From Daucus carota subsp. sativus (lineage: Eukaryota; Streptophyta; Magnoliopsida; Apiales; Apiaceae), in NCBI RefSeq assembly GCF_001625215.2, contig NC_030385.2:33009598-33073597 (forward strand): 64,000 bases of DNA. Direction: 5' to 3'. A model generated the notes under the pieces. That model was given only the letters and a program-made list of their open reading frames with translations. It did not search any database and was not told the DNA's origin. A program made the translations under genes and the position numbers. Positions 45,361-56,615 of the stretch are shown piece after piece (position 1 is the stretch's first letter; the number at the start of each line of letters is the position of its first letter).

Positions 45361-47044
45361 ATGGAGTTCACAACACCCAACTCCCAACCGTCCATCCGCC
45401 GCCGAGTAGTGGCGCTGCCATTTCCCGGCAGAGGCCACATCAACCCAATGATGAACCTCTCCATGCTTCTAGCTTCCAAGCACCCCGATTTCCTCATCAC
45501 CTTTATCGTCACCGAGGAGTGGCTAGGATTTCTAGGCCCCGAAACAGACCTTCCACCCAACATAAGTTTCGGCACCATTCCGAATGTCATACCATCTGAG
45601 CTGGTTCGAGCCGCTGATCATCCGGCCTTCGTCGAAGCAACGCTAACCAATATGGAGGAGCCAATCGAGCAATTACTTGACACGCTTGGTTCGCGGCCTG
45701 TGGTAATTATTTATGATGTTTTTCTTGGTTGGGTACCTGGATTAGGCAGAAGGAGGAATGTTCCTGTGGCTTCACTTTGGCCAATGTCTGCCACTGTGTT
45801 TTCGATGTTTAAGCACAATCATCTCCTATTGCGAAATGGGCATCTCCCAGTAACTAATTTGTCAGGTTAGTTGTCTAGTTAATGTATATACCCGGAGACG
45901 AATCTAGTAAGAAGCACGAGTGACATTGTTTCATTTGGTCATCCTTTACAAAATTATAAAAATGCCTTTACAAAATTTAATAATATACAAATGCTTTCCG
46001 AAAATTTGTTACGTGCCTCCAAGATATGAATCAGTCCTCCCCTGCATTTACTCTGTCTGTTCCTGAGTACATGTCAATTTTATTGACTAGTTAAATTGAC
46101 TATAATTTGATTAAAATTTATATTTATTATATAAATTTTGATGTGTTGTTTTCTTAAAACTAGAGCAAGGAGAAAATGAGATAGATTACATCCCTGGAGT
46201 GCCTTCATCGCGTGTGCTTGATCTTCCCACGCCATTTTATGGAAGAGGTCAGCCTATCTTACATAGAGCTCTTGAAGGTGTTTCGGTGGTGCAAAAAACA
46301 AATTTTCTTTTACTTACTTCTGTCTACGAGCTCGAACAGCAAGTCATTGATGCTTTGAGAGCTGAGTATTCCATGCCTGTCCATGCCATTGGTCCTGCCA
46401 TCCCTTACTTCAAAATCAGACAAAATTGTTCAACTGAAGATGAAGATGTCCCTGATTACATCAAATGGTTAGACAATCAACCTGATGGTTCTGTCCTGTA
46501 CATTTCTCAAGGGAGTTTTCTGTCTGTTTCTAGTGATCAACTGGAGGAAATTGTTGCGGGGGTTCTTGATAGTGGAGTGACGTATTTCTGGGTAACAAAA
46601 ATGGAATCTTCTCGGATTAGTAGTGGGAACGGGTTGGTTGTGCCTTGGTGTGATCAGTTGAGGGTTCTGTGTCATCCTTCGGTTGGCGGCTTTTGGTCAC
46701 ATTGTGGATGGAATTCTACTAAAGAAGGTGTGTTTGCGGGTGTTCCCATGCTTACTTTGCCTATAATGTGGGATCAAATTACAAACAGTAAAACTATTGT
46801 GGAAGAGTGGAAGACTGGATGGAGAGTGAAGTGCCGAAGTGCAGTTGAAACAATAACGACGAGGGATGAAATTGCTAGACTTGTAAAGAGGTTTATGGAC
46901 TTGGAAAGTGATGAGGGGAAAGAGGTGAGGAAAAGAGTGAGAGAATATAAGGAGATAGCTCGCCAATCTACAGCAAGAGGCGGATCATCTGACATTGCTC
47001 TTGATGCTTTCATCGACAACATTTTGCAAACCAAAGTAGATTAA
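45361..47044 (+). CDS. UGT87A: UGT87-type glycosyltransferase, array copy 1
   Basis: Exons 45361-45865 and 46164-47044 (intron 298 bases, phase 1) give 461 residues. Family 1 UDP-glycosyltransferases transfer a sugar, usually glucose, from UDP-sugar to small acceptors in the cytosol; the acceptor is not predictable here. Visible features: N-terminal catalytic histidine H26 in FPGRGHINP, the partner aspartate near D119 in VIIYD, and a full 44-residue PSPG box (residues 330-373) starting WCDQLRVLCHPSVGGFWSHC and ending WDQ. The motif GTIPNVIPSELVRAADHPAF is typical of UGT87A1/A2. The intron follows NLSG as in all five copies. The 3' flank shares ACCAGATTATTCGAAT with copy 2. No lesion is seen. 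Confidence 0.93.
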
Positions 47045-47861
47045 AATTTTCTGCCTAATTGTTACCAGAATAGTACCAGATTATTCGAATGGTAATTGTT
47101 TAGTTATTGTTTCTAAGAATAAACTATTAAGGTTAATACTAAATTGCCCATGTTCTGGTCAGCTCCATGTTTAGATATCTGAAATTCTACTCTTAAAATT
47201 TTTCTATAATTATCTATGAAGTAAATTTATTTCCATGGCTGAACTATAGCCAGAAGGCTATGACTACGTAGCAAGAAACAAACAATTAGTCGCTTAACTG
47301 TAACCTGGATGCTCTTCTGTTCAATTTTTGTAATTAATCATCTCCGAAATATAAAGGAAGAAAACAAGGGCGATGAGAACTAGACTTGACACTAGTGGAT
47401 TCATGGTACTCTCGGGCGAGGTTACAGTATCCGGACCTTCTTCTGGGAATAGTCACGTTCTTTGCAGAGTTTACATTCCTCGAAAGCTACAAGCATTTGA
47501 GGAGGAACCATGCGCATTGATTATGTTTTTACTTCAGTAAGGGTGCTAACGTCATTTGACATGACATCCTATTTAACGGTCTATTGAAATCGTTCGGATG
47601 CTAATGGGGTGCCCGTATTGGACTCGTTCGGATGCTAATGGTGGACTCGTTCGGATGCCCCTCTCTTTAGATTCATTTCCTCATTGAGGTAGTTTAAACT
47701 TCTGTATCTAATTAATGTTTGCCAACTAAGGTCCGACTATATTAAGAAAATTTGGAACAAATCCAATTGAAGATACGTTAGATTACAAACCTCCAAAAAA
47801 ACTGACGTTCAGCATTCAAATTTACAACTAGTTCTGCAGACCATCCTACTTTTCGTCTGAA
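47045..47861. other. Spacer between UGT copies 1 and 2
   Basis: 3' UTR of copy 1, then non-coding DNA. The phrase CGTTCGGATGCTAATGG occurs twice and CGTTCGGATGC once more within 47590-47662, a short tandem repeat. No gene recognised. Confidence 0.6.
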
Positions 47862-49367
47862 ATGGGCTCTACTTCCGGAGACTCCCCACCATCCATCCAA
47901 CGCCGCGCAGTGGCGATTGCATATCCTGGAAGAGGCCACATCAACCCCATGATGAACTTCTGCATCCAACTAGCTTCCAAGCAACCTGATTGGCTCATCA
48001 CCTTTGTTGTCACTGAGGAGTGGCTAGGATTTCTAAGCTCCGAAACAGGGCTGCCACCTAACATTAGTTTCGGTACCATTCCTAATGTCTTACCATCTGA
48101 GCTGGTTCGAGCTGCTGATCATTCGGGTTTCTATAAAGCAATATTAACGAAGATGGAAGAGCCGGTGGAGTGCTTGATTCGCCAGCTGGACTCGAGGCCT
48201 CTGGTAATTATTTACGATTATTTTCTGTCTTGGGTACCAGGGCTAGGGAACAAGAGGAATATCCCGGTGGCTGCACTTTCTCCGATGTCGGCTCGGATGT
48301 TTTCGATGTTCATGCACCATCATCTTCTTGTACAAAATGGTGATCTCCCAGTTCACAACATGTCAGGTTAGTTTGAAATGATTTGCAATAATTTTATACT
48401 TGCTATATATTAAAATTGCAACAAAATTTGTACATTTGATAATTTAGTTTGTGCTTTGTCTCCTCATTTTGATTTGAATTCGATTAAAGAGCAAGGAGAG
48501 AATGAGGTAGATTACATTCCTGGTGTACCTTCGACTCGCGTACTAGATCTTCCCTCATCATTTCATGAAAGTGGTCAAGCAATCCTGCCTGGAATTCTTG
48601 AAGCTATGTCAATGGTGAAGGAAACACAGTGTATTCTATTTACTTCCTTTTACGAGCTTGAACAACAAACCATCGATGCTCTGAGAGCTGAGCTTTCCAT
48701 GCCTGTCTATGTCATTGGTCCGGCAATCCCTGACTTCAAACTCAAACAAAACTTGTCGACTAATATTGATGCCCCTCATTATATCAAATGGCTAGACAAT
48801 CAGCCTAATAATTCTGTCCTGTACATTTCTCAAGGGAGTTTTCTTTCTGTTTCAAGTGTTCAATTGGACGAAATTGTTGCTGGGGTTCTTGATAGTGGGG
48901 TGAGATATTTCTGGGTAACTAAAACGGAAGCTTCTCGGGTTAGTGGTGAGAAGGGGTTGGTTGTGCCCTGGTGTGATCAGTTAAGAGTCTTGTGTCATCC
49001 TTCTGTTGGCGGTTTTTGGTCACATTGTGGTTGGAATTCTACTAAAGAAGGTGTGTTTGCTGGTGTTCCAATGCTAACTTTCCCTATAATCTTTGATCAA
49101 AACATGAATAGTAATGCCATTGTTGATGATTGGAAGACTGGATGGAGAGTCAAGAGATCAACTGCAGTTGAAAAGTTAGTAACAAGGAACGAAATTGCTG
49201 GACTTGTAAAGAGGTTTATGGACTTGGAAAGCGAAGAAGGGAAAATGATGAGGAAAAGAGTGAAGGAACTTGAAGAGATTGCTCGCCAAGCTACTGCAGA
49301 AGGCGGATCATCTGAGAATGACATCGATGCTTTCATTCAGGACATTTTGGAATCGGACAGGGATTAA
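47862..49367 (+). CDS. UGT87A: UGT87-type glycosyltransferase, array copy 2
   Basis: Exons 47862-48366 and 48490-49367 (intron 123 bases, phase 1) give 460 residues. Catalytic histidine in YPGRGHINP, aspartate in VIIYDYF, and a complete PSPG box (WCDQLRVLCHPSVGGFWSHC through FDQ; the usual WDQ is FDQ). It is closest to copies 1 and 3 by shared segments (SQGSFLSVSS, GGVLDSGVRYFWVTK-like). Compared with copy 1, the acceptor side differs (ALSPMSARMFSMFMHHHL instead of SLWPMSATVFSMFKHNHL), so substrate choice may differ. No lesion seen. Confidence 0.93.
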
Positions 49368-50026
49368 GCTTCTCTGCATGTTTGCCAGATGAACACCAGA
49401 TTATTCGAATAAATTTCAGTATCATCAGTTTATTTGTGTTAACTCCCTTTACAGGAGACTGAAAACATTAATCTTGTCGAAAGCAAAACATTACTTGTTT
49501 ATTCTAAATGATTATCTGCCCTTGCAAAATATTGCTCTAGATTAAGTTTATCTTTCATGTTTTGAATTTCGATACCTTGACCAAGTCTGTTCAATTCTTG
49601 TTATATTGTTGATGTCTGAGGCAAAGTTATTAGTATGCTTAGTAAGACTGTCCCAGTGCCATTGAGGAGCTTGCTCTGAGACTTGATACCTTAGGCACGG
49701 GCCTCGTCTGCATCTACCCTTATGTTAAACGCCTGCCAGTGCTGAGAATCAAGAGCATATCGAATATTTTTTAATGAAAACTCTTTACTTTAAATGTATC
49801 TTTTGGATAACATCAAACAGACAAATAGGTAACGCCAAAGTTTGCGTTTATTAGAGCAAAGGCAGCATGATTTGAAGAAAACGAGAAGATATGCAGATAC
49901 TCAGCAACTACTTGTTCATTATTAATTTATACTGCACAACAAGTGGAACTCGATAAACAAGCTCACAGAGTCACTGTAAGTAAATAAAATCAAACAATCT
50001 CCTCATTTCCACACTCATCGGGACCA
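49368..50026. other. Spacer between UGT copies 2 and 3, with conserved promoter block
   Basis: Includes the 3' UTR of copy 2 with the shared ACCAGATTATTCGAAT. Positions 49833-49970 resemble 51671-51798 upstream of copy 4 (see that entry). No gene recognised. Confidence 0.6.
49833..49970 (+). promoter_or_regulatory. Upstream block shared by UGT copies 3 and 4
   Basis: This block and 51671-51798 share the order AAAG..ACGTTTAT-like, GCATGATTT, AAGAAAACGAGAAG, AACT.CTTGTTCA, TGCT/TGCA and AAGCTCA. Here it ends about 55 bases before the ATG; in copy 4 it ends about 260 bases before. Likely a duplicated proximal promoter. Confidence 0.55.
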
Positions 50027-51493
50027 ATGCCAGACTTGAAACCAGTTACCACGGCTCACCTGGTGGCTGTACCATTTCCGGGCAGAGGCCACATTAATCC
50101 TCTGATCAACTTCTGCAAAGTACTAGCTATCAAGCGACCTGATATAATAATAACCTTGGTTGTTACTGAGGAGTGGCATGGGCTGTTAATCTCTGAAGAG
50201 GTGCCACATAACTTAACTTTTGGAACGATTCCTAATGTCCTGCCGTCTGAGCTGGTCCGTGCTGCTGATTTTTCAGGTTTCTTCGAAGCAACATTAACGA
50301 AGATGGAAGAGCATGTAGCACGACTAATTGACCACTTGGCTTTGCGGCCTATGCTGATTATTTACGATTTCTTTCTAATGTGGATCCCAGAAGTAGGGAA
50401 CCGAATGAATATTCCTGTAGCTTCATTTTGGCCAATGTCTGCTACTGTGTTTTCGATGTACCAGTATCGTCATCTCCTTGTGCAAAATGGCCACTTTCCG
50501 GTAACTAACTTGTCAGGTTAGTTAAAAATGAAATTACATAATCTCCACATTCATACTGTTATACTGTTATATTGGTTTTTTGTTTGTAAATTTGGCATTT
50601 GACTAAATACAGAGCAAGGAAATATTGAGATAGATTACATCCCTGGTGTTCCTCCAACACGCGTACTAGATCTTCCATCACTATACTATGGTAGAGGTCA
50701 AGATATCCTTCATAGACTTTTTGAAGCCCTTTCACAGGCAAAAAAGGCACAGTATTTTCTTTTCACTTCAGTTTATGAGCTCGAACACCAAGTTATTGAT
50801 GCTCTGAAAGTCGAGTTTTCCATGCCTGTCTACACCATTGGTCCTGCCATCCCTTACTTCAAAATCAAACAAAGCTGTTCTGCTGATAATTATCAAGACA
50901 TCCCTTATTATATCAGATGGTTAGACAGTCGGCCTAATGATTCTGTCTTGTACATTTCTCAAGGGAGCTTTCTTTCGGTTTCTGGTGATCAAATGGAAGA
51001 AATTGTTGCAGGGGTTCTTGATAGTGGAGTGAGCTATTTGTGGGCAACAAGAATGGAAGCTTCTGTGATTGATAGCGCGAAAGGGCTGGTTGTGTCTTGG
51101 TGTGATCAATTAAGGGTCCTGTGTCATCCTTCTGTTGGCGGTTTCTGGTCACATTGTGGGTGGAATTCTACCAAAGAAGGCGTGTTTTCTGGTGTTCCAA
51201 TGCTCACGTTGCCTATACTGTCGGATCAGTTTACAAATAGTAAGACCATTGTGGAGGATTGGAAGACTGGATGGAGAGTCAAGAGGCGAACAGCGGTTGA
51301 AGTATTGGTGACAAGGGCTGAAATCTCAAGACTTGTCAAGGGGTTTATGGACTTGGAAAGTGATGAGGGGAAAGAGATGAGGCAAAGAGCGAAAAAACTT
51401 GAGCAGATTTGTCGCCAAGCTACAGCAAAAGGTGGATCATCTGAGAATGCCATTGATGCTTTGATCAGCAACATCTTGCCTGCACACAATTAG
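50027..51493 (+). CDS. UGT87A: UGT87-type glycosyltransferase, array copy 3
   Basis: Exons 50027-50516 and 50613-51493 (intron only 96 bases, phase 1) give 456 residues; the shorter N-terminus begins MPDLKPVTTAHLVAVPFPGR. Catalytic histidine in FPGRGHINP, aspartate in LIIYDFF, PSPG box WCDQLRVLCHPSVGGFWSHC through SDQ. The residue before the PSPG tryptophan is serine (VVSWCDQ) where the other copies have proline (VVPWCDQ), and the end is SDQ rather than WDQ. Both changes are mild and the gene looks intact. Grouped with copies 1 and 2. Confidence 0.93.
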
Positions 51494-52061
51494 TCACCAG
51501 CCTTCTCAGTTTAATGTTTTTTCTAAACCTCAAGATTGATAATAATTAATTAAGTTCCTGGTCAATTTTGATGGTGATCTGGTTTTTAGAAAATTAGTGT
51601 AATTGTATTTGCTAACAAGATTCAGTGGAATAAGGGGACGGGGCTGTCACGCATTAATATTATGACAATGGGCAAAGATTACGTTTATCAAAGCCAAAGT
51701 AACATGATTTTAAGAAAACGAGAAGCGATCTTGACCAATAAAGAGCTAACTTGTTCACTTTCTTGTCAAGTGTGCTGCTCTGTAACCAAGCTCATTTAAA
51801 TATTTTGGAGTTGGATTCTTTCAGGGAGACTCCTGACTCGATGTTGATAAAATTTGGAACGAGGAAAGAATGAAATGAAAAATTATAAAAAAAATAAATT
51901 ATGAAGAAAGAAAATTGTACGAGAAAATAGTGACTAAAAATGAGTGAGACTAAATTTTTAATGATGAAGATTGAGGAAACATGACGAAGAAATGGAATTT
52001 CCCAATATATAAGCTCCCTAAATATCATCTGATTTCTCATCGATCTTTACAACTTACGAGA
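51494..52061. other. Spacer between UGT copies 3 and 4
   Basis: Contains the block 51671-51798 homologous to the copy 3 promoter and then about 200 bases of A-rich DNA absent from copy 3. TATATAAG at 52006-52013 is the likely TATA box of copy 4. Confidence 0.6.
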
Positions 52062-53646
52062 ATGGGGTCGACGTTAGGGTTGGAAGCAGCTCTCACTGCT
52101 CACTTGGTGGCCATACCATTTCCAGGCAGAGGCCATATCAACCCTATGATAAACTTCTGCAAGATGCTAGCAACTAAGCAACCTCATTTTCTCATTACCC
52201 TGATTGTTACCGAAGAGTGGCTCGGTTTCTTAAGCTCTGAGACCAAGCCACCGGACAACATTCAGTTCCAAACTATCCCCAATGTCATTCCTTCTGAGCT
52301 GGTTCGTGCTGCGGATCATCCTGGCTTCATCAAAGCTACTTCTACAGAAATGAAAGCTCCTGTTGAGCTGGTCATAGAGGGCCTTCAGCCTAAGCCAGTG
52401 GTTATATTATACGATCCTTTTTTAACTTGGGGCTTGAGTATACAGGGGAATATTCCTACAGCCGCGTTTTGGCCAATGTCAGCTACGGCGTTCTCCATGG
52501 TCTTGCACTACCATCTTCTCTGTCAAAATCGCCATTTGCCTCTACTCAATTTATCAGGTCAGTTCAGAACATGTGCACATTGCTTAACTTCAAGTTTTCA
52601 CACATTGCTTCTACTTGTTCAAGTTTTGCTTTCTTCAACTTGTTCCTACATGAGGTATATTTGAAATGTCGAAAGTTTAATGACTAGTTAGATTAGAACT
52701 ACTACTGATATACCAGCAATGGTCATTCTGTTCATTTTTCCAATATTATGTTAAATGTGTGTTTGTAGAACAAGGAGAAACTCAGATAGATTACATTCCT
52801 GGGGTACCATCAACACGAATTCTTGATCTTCCAACGCCATTCTATGGAAAAGGTCAACAAGTCCTGTACAAATGTCTTGAAGCTGTTTCATGTGCACAAA
52901 AATCAAACCATCTTCTGTTTTCTTCGATCTCTGATCTTGAAGAACAAGTTATCAATTCTCTCAAAAGTCAGCTTTCACTGCCAATCTACAATATTGGTCC
53001 TGCCATACCGTACTTCCAAATCAAATCCACTACATGTAATAACCAAGGTGTGCCCGGTTATATCAAATGGTTAGACAATCAAGCAGAAAACTCTGTTTTG
53101 TACATTTCTCAGGGAAGCTTTCTTTCTCTCTCCGATGATCAGGTGAAAGAAATTGTCGCTGGAATTCATGATGCTGGTGTGCATTATTTATGGGTTACAC
53201 GCATAGAGGCATCTAAAATTAATGGTGGTAATTCTGATAGGGGAATGGTTGTGCCATGGTGTGACCAACTGAGGGTCTTATCTCACCCTTCCGTGGGAGG
53301 CTTCTGGACGCATTGTGGATGGAATTCGACTAAAGAAGGTGTCTTTGCTGGTGTGCCAATGATAACTTCACCATTGGCGTGGGATCAAGTTCCCAATAGT
53401 AAGATGATTGTTGACGATTGGGGGGCTGGTTGGAGAGTGAAGAGAGAAACAGGGGTCGAAACACTGATGAAAAGGGATGAAATTACTATGCTTGTAGAGA
53501 GGTTCATGGACTTGGAAAGTGTTGAAGGAAAAGAACTAAGGAAAAGAGTGAAACAACTCAAGGAGAACTCTCAAAAAGCTACTGCACAAGGTGGATCAGC
53601 TGATCATGCAATTCATGCTTTCATTAGGGACATAACAAAATATTAA
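52062..53646 (+). CDS. UGT87A: UGT87-type glycosyltransferase, array copy 4
   Basis: Exons 52062-52557 and 52769-53646 (intron 211 bases, phase 1) give 457 residues. The start MGSTLGLEAALTAHLVAIP was chosen because it matches copy 5 and follows a TATA box by about 50 bases; an in-frame ATG 27 codons upstream lies within the TATA region. Catalytic histidine in FPGRGHINP, aspartate in VILYDPF, PSPG box WCDQLRVLSHPSVGGFWTHC through WDQ. It shares IHDAGVHYLWVTR-type and NSDRGMVVPW segments with copy 5, marking a sub-group distinct from copies 1-3. No lesion seen. Confidence 0.93.
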
Positions 53647-54336
53647 AACCACTAGGCAAGTTACTTATCTATCGTAACCTTTATTGTGAATGTATCCAAT
53701 GATGATGTGGGAGAAGACATGTAATTTTTATTCTGATGATGTGGGAGTAGACATGTAGTTTTAATTTTTATCATCGCGCACTATTTTAGATAACTATTTC
53801 AAAATGTTTAGATAAAGGGTTGGTTCTGCACTTGTGCCATGGTGAGTCAATTATATAGTTAAACAAGCTAGACAGAAGCTGTTCATACAAAAATCTTTTG
53901 TCAGCCCATCAGCCAAGATATATAAAACTTCAAGTGCATGCATATTGAGGAAAGTATAAAGAAGTGGTAAAAGAGTGTGAAAGATTGTCTCTTGAACTCC
54001 TCATCCTTACGAAAATGTCTTGAACGAAATATAGCAAACTCTCATAAATTTAGAATTACACGAAATATAGCAAACTCTCATAGATTTAGTATTAATTGTT
54101 ACCTGAAATTCTATCTATTGTTAGTGTTTCATCCAGTGGACCGGTGTCGTTGTTCTCTTTCCAACTACTGACTAGAAGTGAAAGGGGCTGTGTAAACATC
54201 AAATTCATCTTACAATGTATGGTCCATATTTCATACCAGTAGCTTCTGGTTTCTTCTGTAACACATTTGGAGGATCTTTTGCTTATATATTGGCTCCCTT
54301 TCTTTATATCATGCAATGTTCTCCTTTTCACCAGCC
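53647..54336. other. Spacer between UGT copies 4 and 5
   Basis: No gene recognised. A 43-bp imperfect tandem duplication (ACGAAATATAGCAAACTCTC twice) lies at about 54014-54084. TTATATATTGG at 54283-54293 is a likely TATA box for copy 5; TATA(T/A).. followed by GCTCCCT and ATATCAT is shared with copy 4. Confidence 0.6.
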
Positions 54337-56281
54337 ATGGGATCAATTTTAGACTTGGAGCAAGCTCTCACTGCTCACTTGGTGGCCATACCGTTTCCTG
54401 CCAGAGGCCACATCAACCCTATGATAAACTTTTGTAAGCTACTGGCAACCAAGCAACCCGATATACTCATAACCTTCATTGTTACTGAGGAATGGCTTGG
54501 TTTCTTAAGCTCTGGTACCAAGCCACCTGATAATATGCAGTTCCAAACTATCCCCAATGTCATTCCTTCTGAGCTGGTTCGTGCCACTGATTATTCGGGC
54601 TTCCTAAAAGCTACGTTTACAGAAATGAAAACTGCTGTTGAGCAGGTGATAGAGGGGCTTCAGCCTAAGCCAGTGGTGATATTATACGATGCAATTTTAA
54701 ACTGGGCCTTGAGTATACAGGGGAATATACCTACAGCCGCGTTTTGGGCAATGTCAGCCACGGTGTTCTCCATGTACTTGCATTATAATCTTCTCTGTCA
54801 GAACGGTCATTTGCCTGTACTCAATTTATCAGGTCAGTTCAGTACATGCTTCTACTTGTTCAAGTTTTTCTCTATTTTTATTCTCTCTTATAAAATATTT
54901 GCAAATTTACGGATTTCAGATTAAAATCATTCACTTTCTCCATACCAGTGAGTTCAGTTTGCAGGTTATCTATTATATAATTGTATCAAGTTATTAAATT
55001 GCAGGCTGCATCATTTTAAAAAATAAAAACAAATATATCTGAAAGAGGCCCGATTTTAGTTGAGTTGTATCTGTTTGTTTTTAAAATGCATGTTTCTATA
55101 TAAGGTTTATGTATCATTATTAAACATCTTTTTCTCTTGTGAATGTTTAGCTTTTTGCATAGAAACAAATGACACATATGGGAGAGGTCTAGTCGTTAGG
55201 GAGTAATAAACTAAAAAGGGAGAATTAGACAGCAGATCATGACTAATCTCACTCAAATGCAACTGATATGCCAGTATATTACTACTCCCGAAAACGAAAT
55301 TCTGGAAAGATTGATTACTAAGATTGCTTATGTTAACAATGAGCATTATGTTCATTTTCCAACTATTATGATGTTAAATATATATTTGCAGAACAAGGAG
55401 ATAATCTGATAGACTACATACCTGGGGTACCATCAACACGAATACTCGATCTTCCCACCTCATTCTATGTAAAAGATCATGAAGAAGTCCTGTACAAATG
55501 TGTTGAAGCTGCTACATGTGCACAAAAATCAAACTATCTTGTGTTTGCTTTAATCTCCGAACTTGAACAACAAGTCATCGATTCTCTCAGAAGCAAGCTG
55601 TCGGTGCCAATCTACACCATTGGTCCTGCCATACCTTATTTCCAGATCAAACACAATTTTCACAATGACCAAGGCGCCCCTGGTTATATCAAATGGCTAG
55701 ACAATCAAGCAGAAAAATCTGTTCTGTACATTTCTCAGGGAAGCTTCCTTTCCGTCTATGATGATCAGCTGAAAGAAATCATTGCTGGAATTCATGAGGC
55801 CGGTGTGCATTACTTATGGGTTACACGCGTGGAAGCCTCTAAAATTAATAGCGGTAATTCTGACAGGGGAATGGTTGTGCCATGGTGTGACCAGCTGAGG
55901 GTCTTGTGCCACCCTTCCGTGGGGGGCTTTTGGACTCATGGTGGATGGAATTCGACGAAAGAAGGAGTCTTTGCTGGTGTGCCAATGATAACATCACCAC
56001 TGAGATGGGATCAAGTCCCGAATAGTAAGATGATTGTGGACGGTTGGGGGATTGGTTGGAGAGTAAAGAATGATACCGGACTTGAAACAGTGATAACAAG
56101 CAATGAAATTGCAGAGGTTTTAAAGAGGTTTATGGACTTGGAAAGTGCTGAAGGAAAAGAATTGAGGACAAGAGTGAAAGCACTCAAGGAGATCTCGCAA
56201 GAAGCAGTTGCAGAAGGTGGATCAGCTGATAGTGCAATTTACGCTTTCTTAAGGGACATAACGAAATCTCAGAGCCATTAG
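54337..56281 (+). CDS. UGT87A: UGT87-type glycosyltransferase, array copy 5, altered PSPG residue
   Basis: Exons 54337-54832 and 55392-56281 (intron 559 bases, phase 1, the longest in the array) give 461 residues. Catalytic histidine in FPARGHINP (the first glycine of GRGH is alanine-arginine here), aspartate in VILYDAI. The PSPG box (residues 330-373) reads WCDQLRVLCHPSVGGFWTHG then GWNSTKEG, so the near-invariant HCGWNS is HGGWNS: cysteine 349 is glycine (TGT to GGT). The histidine that contacts UDP-sugar phosphate is kept. The frame is otherwise fully open, so the gene may be functional with changed donor binding, or beginning to decay. Closest to copy 4. Start chosen as in copy 4; an upstream ATG seven codons earlier is possible. 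Confidence 0.9.
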
Positions 56282-56615
56282 CAAGCTCCCTATGAATAGC
56301 AGAACCTCAAGTGCACTGTAATGCTAATCTGGTTTCTTCATACAAATATGAGGCTATGTATGTATTTACACATAATAAATAATTTGGTAATTATTGAAAT
56401 TTATATGTTAAATAAAAATAAATAGCAAATTTAGAATAGGACTTGAACAGAAACTATAAAAACAGGGGTTGATCACACGTTTGACTTGAACTGCCCAAGC
56501 ATCTTGGAAGCCTTCTGTCTTAAACTAGTTGAATATTCTCCGCTCCATATACAATTTCATCCGTACTGTTAGTCTATTACTATTGCAGAGGATCATTAAG
56601 CTAACCCCTAATTTA
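56282..56615. other. Spacer and 5' leader of the carrier gene
   Basis: 3' UTR of UGT copy 5, then the mitoferrin promoter and leader. An in-frame ATG at 56529 could extend the carrier by 29 residues. Confidence 0.5.

Noticed and set aside
51981-52061. N-terminal extension of UGT copy 4 (MTKKWNFPIYKLPK...)
   Set aside because: The extension covers the TATA box and is absent from other copies; the start at 52062 matches copy 5.
54316-54336. Seven-residue extension of UGT copy 5
   Set aside because: Copies 4 and 5 align from MGS at 52062 and 54337; the extension is not shared.
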